From NCBI RefSeq assembly GCF_036884655.1, contig NC_088340.1, forward strand, positions 33,565,001 through 33,629,000: DNA of 64,000 nt, given 5' to 3'. Shown here in pieces: positions 33,896-42,990 of the stretch. The DNA is from Musa acuminata AAA Group (lineage: Eukaryota > Streptophyta > Magnoliopsida > Zingiberales > Musaceae). The notes beneath the pieces were generated by a model. The model was not told the origin of the DNA. It did no database searches and was given only the letters and a program-made list of their open reading frames with translations. The translations under genes and the position numbers were made by a program. Position 1 is the stretch's first letter. The number at the start of each line of letters is the position of its first letter.

Positions 33896-34253
33896 TGTTA
33901 GGACGCTTTTTATGAGCTTTTGAATAATGTTTATTGAGTATGTTTAGTCCAATTATTTATTGAGTCGGTTTGGTTCAGTTAGAGTCAAGTAGAGATTTAT
34001 TTAATATTTATTTATTATTAGAGTTCAAGTCCTGATGGACTCTGGGTGAAACTCTATAAATAGGGATGTAACTGTTTCTTTTCAGTTATCTACGAAAAAT
34101 ACTATTCTGTCTTTTGACAAACCCTAGGAGGCTGATCCCCTCGAAGCGATCAAGGAGGGCCGATCCCCTCGAAGCGATCAAGGAGGTCGATCCCCTCGAA
34201 GTGATCATCCCATTCTCTTTTCTTTTTTACGATAAGACTTTAGGGTCTTATCA
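33896..34253 (+). repeat. Gypsy-like solo LTR, 358 bp
   Basis: It starts TGTTAGGACGC, has a TATA box at 34054-34062 and ends tcttatca. It shares the start and an aggaggccgatccccta-like segment with the LTR of the gypsy element at 3959-9587, so it is a relative rather than the same family. The flanks gattt (33891-33895) and aattt (34254-34258) are a probable target duplication with one mismatch. Confidence 0.7.
34126..34207 (+). repeat. 27-bp tandem repeat, three units
   Basis: Units start at 34126, 34153 and 34181, each of the form aggaggccgatcccctcgaa plus gcgatca. The same motif occurs once in the gypsy LTR (about 4241-4270), so the triplication arose in this LTR. Confidence 0.9.
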
Positions 34254-35311
34254 AATTTATAGTGGTTCGGTCGTCGTGACCTACATCCACTCCTGATTCC
34301 TTTTCACTTAAGGCTATCGGCTTCTACTATTGATCTTCTTTTTATTAGGTGAAGATCAACTACTCTTATACTCTTTCTCCTTTTCACAGGTTCAGGAGAG
34401 AACCTTTACGCCCATCTCTTATAAGTGTTTTCTCACACACCTCCCTTAGGACTATCATTAAACTCTTGGAGGAGGGACTCTATACTTAAAAGAATTTTAC
34501 AACCTTGGAATCACAAAGTTTTTGCTCTCTTTACGTATATATTCTAAGCAGAAATTTGTGGAGTATTTATAGATCCCAAATGACTTCAAAACTTGGAGCT
34601 AAAATTTAAATCCTCGGGTTTTCGGGGTACTGGTGGTACCATCGCTTACCAGTTTGACACTGGGCGGTATCACCACTTGACACACTGACACTAAGCGGTA
34701 CCACCACCTAAAGACTGTGTATGGGTGATACTACCGCCTGACAGTCTCGGAGACTATGTTTTTTTTATTTTTCAACTCACAAGCCATTCCATTACCTGAC
34801 GGTGCCACCACTTGACCTAACTTTTGGGTCACTGAATGGGCCTCCCAATGAGCCCAAATCAGTCCAAATGAAGGTCCAATTGGTCTCTAATTGATTTGAC
34901 ATTATTTCACCTTAATGCCGACTCAATTAGACCTAAACTAACTCGATCTAGACAAATTATTACAAAGCACGAATCAAATATTATCCGGTATGTCATTGAT
35001 TCTTCCGACGCTTCGTCCGATCTTTCGACATATTGCCCGATCAGCATGTTGACTCTTGTAACTTCCGATCTCCTTGGCACAATGTCCAATCCTTCGGCCC
35101 GAACCCATGATACAAAGTCCTTCTGCCGGCATGTTAACCAATCCTACCCAACGTCCAATCTCCTGACATGTTCAATTTCGGTCCAACATCTGATTCCTCC
35201 TACTTCAATCAATTTGTTTCTCCTGATCAAAGATAGTCCTAAGTTACTCAAAACATATATTAGATCATAACATTATCAATTAGTTTCATCATCAAAATTC
35301 GAGATTCAACA

Positions 35312-35648
35312 AATAGATGATGATGAATATTAACCTTTGGTTTTGCTTAGTTGATAGATATTTTGAGAGTACTAATTTAATTAAGAGTCCTATTAAATTA
35401 GGTTAGGGAAAAATCTTTAAACGTCATCTATGATCTTATAAAAAGAGAGATCAATCAATATAAGTTGAAGTTGTGATGTTTAAAACTCATGAGGTTGAAA
35501 GATAATCTTTCAATCAATATAATCTTTCTGAAGAAGTGTCTAGTTTTCTATACTAAATTGACAGTAAAAATTCATATTAAATATTCAGTCGAAAAAAATC
35601 TAATACGAAAGAATTGCATATTAAATCTATCATAAAACTGAATTCTTC
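35312..35648. other. Unassigned AT-rich sequence
   Basis: This lies between the minus-strand copia LTR and the inner end of the right inverted arm. It contains gatcttataaaaagagagatc, which looks like a promoter of another LTR-type element, but no boundaries or coding sequence were recognised. Confidence 0.4.
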
Positions 35649-36061
35649 AAACAGGTGAGCTTAAAAGTGGTACAATATCTTCTTGCTCATTAAACTCGTA
35701 GATATGGCAAAGCTGAGACAGCCTGCAAACAGGATTTCGCTCATCAAAGGGTAGCAAAACAATGTCGACCAATTTTTTAGGTTACCAAAGGATTAGATAG
35801 ATCCCTTTCTTATCTATGCTTATTCATTTTTCTCGACAGAAGAGAAGAGAAAGAATCGTGGCACTACAGCCACCCCACTCGCAACCATTACGACACCCCA
35901 AAGACAACGTAGGAAATGAGACCTAAGAGAGGAAATTTTCCGCACAGCAGCGGTTCAGTAGTAGCTTAAGACAAACACACTCTTAACGACACTACGCACG
36001 CAATACTTTACCCAAGCTTCGCACTCATGCCCTCGCCCCCATTATTACGCTTTGCTTTGCC

Positions 36062-37442
36062 TCAGTTGGAGGGAACTTGGAACTTGTCGTATCGGGCTCC
36101 GATCTCGTTTAGTTTCTTCAGTCCGATCAAACTGTTGAACTCCTCGAAGGTGGTCAGCTTGTGGAGTTGGTCTCGGCTGGTGCCTTCCTCCTTCATCACT
36201 TTGAGGACGTCGATCAACGCGCGAGCCGACGCGTAGACGGCGGTGGTGGAGTGCACTATGAGGTGGAATCCCAGTTCCTTGAGCTCCTGTGGCGTGTGCA
36301 GGGGGGTGTACCCACCCTCCAGCATGTTGGCAGCCCTGAAACCATTGGTGCGCTTGCAGACCTCCCTCATCTCGTCGTCGCTCCGCGGTGCCTCCACGAA
36401 GCACGCATCTGCTCCTGCCTGCACAAGGTCAAGCAGAGAGTATGCTCGTCAGAGAAGCCAATCCGACGGAATTGGAGCTTCGATCGATCGATATTTGCAT
36501 GAACAGAGTAATCGATGGATACCTCCATGTAGAGGTTAGCCCGAGCAATGGCGTCAGATAGGCCACCGGCGGTTGCACGAGCATCAGTTCGAGCGATGAG
36601 AAAGAAGTCAGAGTCCCCAATGGCTTCTCTTGCGGCTGCTATCTTTGCGGCATGCTCATGAGCAGGTATCACCTAACATAAGCGCAGTTTAATGCATATT
36701 ATATACGGTGGGATAATGTAAGAAGAGTTGATGTCTGTTTCCCAGCTCAGTCGTACCTGTTTACCCTGCATATGTCCTGGTTGCCAGAGAAACAGAGAAG
36801 AAAAATACCAGTGAGATGGATGGATTCCATAGAAAACAACTCGAGTATACATAGTAGCAGAAAGAAACCAGAAGGATCTGAGAGTTAAAAGATCGATGTT
36901 CTCTTACCGCACTTCTTCGGCCAAACTTGATCCTGGAATCAAGATGAAGGTGGAGAAAAATTAGATTTGGAACTTGGAACGAGTCAGAGCATGGGGGTGG
37001 CAATGATCATTTTATGTATGTCAGGGCGGGGGCGTAGTGGTACCTCAAGAAACAAGCCAGCGGCACCGGTACCAATTATATCTCGAACAGTCCTTTGGAC
37101 ATTGAGAGCATTGCCACCTCCGGTGTCTGTAATATCAATTTAATTTAGTTGAGATATATTGCAAATAAATAAAATTTGTCGGGGCTACCAAATCATTTAC
37201 TCTGCCCACATACTTTTACTCCCCTTAGTTTATCCAATTGCATTCGATCTTCAGTTATCTTTTTTCTTAATTTTGGAGATGCGCAAGAAATCTAATACAT
37301 TAAAAGCCGACCTTTTGTTACCGAGGACCAAATTAAGAAGAAAATATTACCGGCATCAACGATGAAGGCAACGTTAGGAGCTGCAGCGCAAATAGCTCGA
37401 GCTGCGTCCGCCATCTCCGGCGGCCTTTGATTATTTTACCAT

Positions 37443-37501
<59 letters not shown>

Positions 37502-37783
37502 AAAATTAGTATAGAATGAAATAAAATAAATGGCACGCTGGTAAAGAAAGTAAGACGGCAGAGGGAAATACGTGAGGAGGCCGATGTCGGGCATGCCGAG
37601 GCGGGAGGCGGAGACGGCGTAGCCGGAGACGAAGCCGGCACGGAAGCCCAGGCTCTGGAGGACGGCCGCAGAGAGCGCGTCGTAGATCCCCGGCATCAGC
37701 ACGATGCCTTCCTCCTCGATGAGGCGGTGCATGCGTGTCTTCCTGGGGCCGTTCACCGCCACGCTCACCGTGGAGTCAGCCAT
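36062..37783 (-). CDS. PEP mutase/isocitrate-lyase superfamily enzyme, copy 2
   Basis: Seven exons on the minus strand: 37783-37572, 37424-37351, 37126-37044, 36932-36908, 36776-36757, 36672-36523 and 36418-36062. They have the same lengths and phases as copy 1, with all GT-AG junctions intact. The 306-residue product differs from copy 1 only at residue 7 (Ser for Arg) and residue 11 (Asn for Thr); 5 more nucleotide changes are silent, by eye. All catalytic motifs (DADTGGGN, FLED, KKCGHM) are present, so it should be active if expressed. The gene is tail-to-tail with copy 1. Intron 1 carries a long CT microsatellite absent from copy 1, and intron 2 lacks a 9-base stretch near the acceptor. 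Confidence 0.95.
37442..37499. repeat. GA/CT microsatellite in intron 1 of copy 2
   Basis: About 29 GA repeats occur (CT in gene sense), only a few bases from the 3' splice site of intron 1. The same place in copy 1 has only a short ctctctctct run (17582-17591). Confidence 0.95.
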
Positions 37784-37867
37784 CCGTGCCGGTTCCACTT
37801 ACTACCGAGGAGTCTTCTTGGACCGTTTGACGTGGATGCAGAATGAAGGAGAACCAGTGGGCCGGGT

Positions 37868-37873
37868 TTTATA
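37868..37873 (-). promoter_or_regulatory. TATA box of gene copy 2
   Basis: The minus strand reads tataaa within ggctataaaacccggcccac, 90 bp before the ATG at 37783, exactly as in copy 1. Confidence 0.75.
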
Positions 37874-38104
37874 GCCGGTGCGAGGTTGGGTGGGTCGTCA
37901 TTCCGCTCACCGCGGAGGACGGTAAGCCGCCTTCCGGGCCCACGCCAACGGCGTAGATCGTTTTGAGCTCGTCCCGGATCTGATCCCGACCGACCGCCTC
38001 GTGGGCCCACCAGAAAGCATTTCGGTGCGCGAACCAGTCATTTAAATATACACAAGCCCAATGCTTTTCCTGCCCGTTCAGACCTTTCCGGCTCACCCAC
38101 CGGC

Positions 38105-38110
38105 CACGTG
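38105..38110 (-). promoter_or_regulatory. G-box CACGTG upstream of copy 2
   Basis: The perfect palindromic G-box (ccacgtgg) lies about 322 bp upstream of the ATG. The aligned site in copy 1 is cacgag. bZIP and bHLH factors bind such sites; function here is inference. Another CACGTG lies further out at 39536-39541. Confidence 0.5.
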
Positions 38111-39378
38111 GTAAAAGCCATCAACCGCATGGAAGACAGACCGATTGAATCTTTCATCTGCATCCTTACATAAATCATACATTATTCCAACGCTTCCGCG
38201 GACCCTGGGGACCACCCGTCATGACCGATTGAGTGGATGCCACATGGAGGGGTACATTACGTCCTTGATTTGCGCTGCGAAAACAAAGACGCTGTGTCGC
38301 GGACAAACTCGGCCGCCGAGTCGTCGGCGAAGTTGTGCCTTAAATCGGTCCAGTCGATTGCATGATTGGTTGCCATGCTTCTCCGTACCACTAAACAGAA
38401 TCCGGTGTTGTCCTCACATAGTCACATGCTCTTATCTTATCCAACAATGTAAAATTACATTATTATACCACAGCAGCAAAACAAGTTGTAATAATCCAAT
38501 TATCAGAGATTTTACTATCAATGTTAAATTATTATAATAAAATTTCTTTTATGTGAATCTGAAATGAAATTTCTTGTATGAACTCATATATGGGGGAAAA
38601 AAACTCCTCCCTATAATGGAAATCAAACAAGCAAGTTGTTATTACACTATTTTATTTGATAAGTAGGTGAGGAAATAGTTGAGTAAAAGCATATTATAAG
38701 TGGATGATTAGAGGTAGCATGTCATCACGAAAACATGCAGGATTAGATCTCGGCAGCCAGTCAGTACCATACGTTAGTGCTTATCTTAAACAGGCGTAGC
38801 TGCTGTTGTCCTCACCCATCACAGTCTTGCTTTTTGAACCTCGACAGGTGAATATAATATAAACCAATAATTTAGAACGCTCATTATTGAGGTGATGACT
38901 TGAGCAGCCAATCATTAGCGTCAAAAGTTTAAGTAAATTACTTTCATTACAGCAGCACAATCACTATATGGATGTGGCAGTGTCATGTAAGACTTGCCCA
39001 CCATGATTAATACTTGGCAACAACCATGTGGATCATTCCCACAACCATTCATTTCATCGACAGGTTTTCTTCCCCATTTGTCTTGCTATATAGCACCTTC
39101 AGCTCCTTTCTTGCAGTGGGGTGCCATTAGTTCCGATGAATGCCAAGCTAGAAGGACGGTGGGGCCACAGTGTGAGAACAATTTAAAGAAAAAATACAGC
39201 AAAAATGCATCATTATCTTAATTATACAATTAAATCCTGGAGCTAATCAATCAGCAGCACGTAATCATACTTGCAGAATTATTGTGGATCTCCCATGGTA
39301 GCTAGCTGCTGGTCCTTGTAGCAGCGAGGGAGGGACGATGATTACAATGGGCAATAGCCATGTCAGTGTCATGACGTC

Positions 39379-39397
39379 CTCTCTCTCTCTCTCTCTC
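39379..39397. repeat. CT microsatellite
   Basis: About nine CT repeats sit in the outer part of the right inverted arm, just inside a GC-richer block (39400-39620) that has a counterpart near 16.2-16.35 kb. Confidence 0.85.
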
Positions 39398-40690
39398 GCG
39401 TGGAACACATGCGCCGTCGGACTAGATCTAATATTTGGCCGTCGCAGCACGAGTCGTCCAGCTTCAGCGTAGCGAAGGCTGACCTCCACCGACGTGGCCG
39501 CGTTCGCTCGAGTACCGACGAGCGGGGTCCAGTCCCACGTGGTCCTACTCACTCTCCTGACGTGTTAAGCCCCACCGGCGGGCCCCGCAAGACATGTGTG
39601 CCACATGGGACGTGTACGTAACGCACTATCCTAATGCAAGTTGGTGCTCGAGTGGTCCATCGCAGTCCCTGACGCATACATTATATATACTGATCGTATC
39701 GTCACAACGCTGCATTTGATTTAAATAAGACGGTAGGTTAGATGTGTATCCTACTCGACCTTATAAGATACTAATGCCTGCGCCATGCTACCCACATGGA
39801 ATTGCTAGGAAATAGAAGCTTGAAGTGACCGTCTGCTGCTTAGCAAGAACAGCAGAGCATCCAAGTTAGGTCTACACCATCTTCCCTGTGGGTCTAATTG
39901 CTGACTCTTGTATCCTTGTAGATCCTATTATTGGATCTTGTTTACACGAGACATTATGAATCTGATGCGAGCATGACGTGGTTTGGACATATGTGTATGA
40001 TAGAACGAAATAATACAAGAGTATATATGATATAAGAGGAAGAGGAAAAGTTTGCCCTCCACCTCCTGCTGCTGCGGCTCCCTTGACGTTGGAGATCAGT
40101 GCGCTAAAGGAGGGCGCAGCTATTACAGCGAGAAACTGCATGCACACCACATGCTCTTGTCTCAGCCTGCCTCTTCGTCACATGATCTTGTCTGCACCAT
40201 GTTCTTGATGCCATGGGGCTGTACCGTTTCCTGGAACTGGCATTTGTCTTATGTGGTGAAATGTTCGCATGAATGAATTGGAGTTATGATAAGGGTGTGA
40301 TGTTTTCTATATGTATTTTGTTTCCTGAGATTAATATATCATCAGATATGTGAGTTGTATACATGCAATTTCTTGTAAAGCTAGATGGAACTTGTCTTGT
40401 TGTGATGTGTGAGGAAGACGACTGCTCCATGGATGATTGGGAGAGCGACGTAGTACTTTCTTTAGGGATAGTGAAGTCTGTGGTGCAACCATACTCAATG
40501 ATTGGCGACAATTCACTGCACGATATTTACTGCATACATCATCACTTTTACATACAGTAAGTATGATGTTTTGGTTGTATATTATTGGTCCACTGTTAGC
40601 ACATTTTTTTAAGCAGCATCATCATCATCATCACATGCTAGAAGATTGCGACTATCAGTGAAAGATATTGAATTCATTGTTGTAGACCGA

Positions 40691-41299
40691 TCTAATCAAC
40701 CGATGGGTTTCACAGGTTTCTTGCATGTGGTTGGAATGTCTCTCTACGTTTCTTTTTATTGACTTGCTTGTTGTCTTTTTGTCGATATGATATGTTATCT
40801 GTGATCGATGTGATTTTTCCCAACATAAGTTTTTATGTTTTTTTACTTGTATGAGGATGTTTTAGACATCTACAAATTAAGGATCATAGACTTGTTTGGA
40901 ATCAATATTTTCCTAAGAATATTATCTTAAAAAATTTAGTAGACAACTAGTTGTTGAATATTCATCATTTTACCAATACCAACAAAGGTTGGCTTTCATC
41001 AAAACCAAAAAGAATGCATACATTAATGCTAGACCCATTCTTGAGAATTGATGAAGCATCATTAATGCATAAATTTCCCGTCAAGTTGCTCAAAGAGTAG
41101 CTGGTGACAGGGTAAGATTAAGGATTGGGATGACTATATTTGACATTAAGGACTTTGGCCCAAATTCAAGTATCCCTCTTTAGAGTAGGCAAGGCTCATA
41201 AGACCTACTAAGCCACCAAAATCTTTACGGCTACACACCCAATTCCAGCCTAAAATGTATATTTTATTCTGAGATCCACAAGCCTTTGGATGTGCCAAC
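40691..41299. other. Spacer, nothing recognised
   Basis: This lies beyond the outer end of the inverted arm and before the copia remains. I see no coding region, LTR end or repeat here. Confidence 0.4.
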
Positions 41300-41689
41300 T
41301 GGAACTGGAGAAGAAAAAAACGAGATAGAGAGAGTTAGAAAGGAAGAATCTCTCTCTTATTTTTTAAATTATTTTTTTTTATTTTTTATAAGTATTTATA
41401 CTTTTCTTTTCTCTCTCGTTTTTGCATGAGATAACTTTGTCTATTTATGGGTCACATATGAGAGTTACAAAACTCAATTGTTAAGGTTATATTCATATAT
41501 TTTTATCATATATAACCTATCTAATTTATTATTAATTTATTATTTTCATAACCTTTTTTTTTATAGTGATCTTTATTATGGAATAACATCTCTATTCTTA
41601 GAAAGTTCTAGAGTTATAATTGTTTTTTTCCATGTGATCATGAGAGAGATTTCAATTCTCTCTTTTAATTAAGTTTAATTCTCTTAACA
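41300..41689 (-). repeat. Candidate 3' LTR of the second copia element
   Basis: In minus-strand sense, a purine tract aatagaggg directly precedes TGTTAAGAGAATTAAAC at 41689, as expected for polypurine tract plus LTR start. tataaata-type sequences occur downstream (about 41440 and 41393). The far end is uncertain and no second LTR is in the window. Confidence 0.5.
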
Positions 41690-42037
41690 CCCTCTATTAA
41701 ACTTAATTTATTTTTTATCACACATTCCAAATGATTTATTCATCTTAAAAAATGTCTCCAAATTAAAGGACTTGGTGAAAATATATGCAACTTGATCACC
41801 AAATTTATTGTAGTCTAATGGAACTTCCATCTCCTTAATTTGATCACGAATAAAATGATAATGAATATCAATATTCTTGTTTCAATTGTTGAAAGACTTG
41901 ATTACTGAACAATGCAATCGATAACTTGTTATCAACATTAATCTTTATAGCTTGATCTTATGCATAATTGACTTTATTCAAGAGTTTTGTTGGGCATATA
42001 GCATGATAATAAAATGATGATATTGCTATATATTCCG

Positions 42038-42081
<44 letters not shown>

Positions 42082-42990
42082 CACTACAATGGATTGTTTC
42101 TTCAAATACAAAATCAAAATGGTGTCGCCTATATATAAAAAAAAAATCGATGGTACCTTTTTGATCTTCTAGAACTCTACTAAATATAGCCAATAAATAA
42201 AAAATTATTAGAAAATAAATATTATTAACCATGAGTTATGGTACCTTTGATATAATATAAAATTCTTTAATGGCCTTCATATGTGTCTATCTTAGTTCTC
42301 TCATAAATCAGTTTAATAATCAAATTTCATATAAAATATTCAGTCTTAGACAAGTTGAGTATCTCAAGCTTTTTACTGAGCTTTTGAAATGAGTTGGATT
42401 AATTATATCACCATCATTCTGTCTTAAAAGTTTGATATCACATTCAACCAGTGTACCAACTGGTTTATAATTTTTCATCTTAAATCTTTAAAAAACCTTC
42501 TTTGCATATCGTTTTTGTGAAATGAACATACATTATTTATTTTACTCACTTCGATACCAAGGATGTAAAGACAATATCATCTATAAACAAAAATAAGTAA
42601 GATATCTCTAATTTTTGTTTATCTTTTTGTACAAAGTACAATATCATCTATAAAGTGAGTGTTCAAACCTCAAGTGTCACAACTTTAAGAAGTCCTTCAC
42701 ATAAGTCTTTAAATATTATATCACATCATAGTTAATAGTTAAGGTAAATAATCTATCATTTAACATCTTCACCTATGCAATTAAATGATTTGTGTTGTTT
42801 TTAATAAATAATTATTTATCTTTCATATGAATATCATCAAATAATAAATATTTATAAAAAATTAATGACTTTCATCTTTGAATCTTAATATTAAGATGTT
42901 ACCTTTATCTCACCAAAGTAGATTTGTCCATTCCTAGTTTCATCAAACTCTACGAATAAATTTTTGTAATCACACATATGCTTTCTTGCT
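41690..42990 (-). pseudogene. Copia RNase H, RT and protease remnant beside the satellite
   Basis: Minus-strand order from 42990: protease IKWNLDTRARKHMC, then DYKNLFVEFDE and TRNGQIYFGEIKV (42990-42890). A decayed stretch follows with FIDDI near 42580, the RT active-site region. Then come KNYKPVGTLVECDIKL, NPTHFKSSVKSLRYSTC (about 42450-42370), MKAIKEF, and RNase H pieces VDNKLSIAL, then HYHFIRDQIKEMEVPLDYN, then GDQVAYIFTKS (about 41940-41760). The integrase is missing. No frame is open. This is a different copia lineage from the SIRE-type elements. Confidence 0.8.
42039..42080. repeat. TA microsatellite
   Basis: About 20 uninterrupted TA repeats lie inside the decayed RNase H region of the copia remnant. 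Confidence 0.95.

Larger units (their letters stand above)
33775..35311 (-). repeat. Minus-strand copia LTR, broken by two insertions
   Basis: In minus-strand sense it starts TGTTGAATCTCGAATTTTG at 35311 and runs to 34254. It is interrupted by the gypsy-like solo LTR (34253-33896), resumes at 33895-33775, and appears to continue beyond the outer plus-strand solo LTR at 31250 and below (gttttatcgtacgaagattt matches the family). Its own 3' end is not clear. Flanking blocks such as gtggttcggtcg match the minus LTR at 11.28 kb. Confidence 0.75.
35649..40690 (-). repeat. Right arm of the large inverted duplication
   Basis: It is the reverse complement of 15685-19393 but 1.3 kb longer. The inner 35649-38110 is nearly identical to the left arm. 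Outer blocks align at about 39410-39640, 40160-40290 and 40340-40690. Sequence around 38110-39400 and 39650-40150 has little or no counterpart on the left, so insertions here or deletions there have occurred. Confidence 0.9.

Noticed and set aside
38145..38537. 130-codon plus-strand frame upstream of copy 2
   Set aside because: No recognisable domain; composition looks like chance in GC-rich promoter-proximal DNA, and the left arm has no equivalent.
39872..40150. 92-codon minus-strand frame with a hydrophobic start and Ala/Gly run
   Set aside because: It looks slightly gene-like (GC-richer, MQFLAVIAAPSFSALI start), but there is no homologue I recognise, no splice context, and the segment is absent from the left arm.
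15685..40690. The inverted pair as a hairpin-RNA (small RNA) locus
   Set aside because: The arms are 16 kb apart and each has its own promoter firing toward the centre. Read-through to form a hairpin is possible but nothing here supports it.
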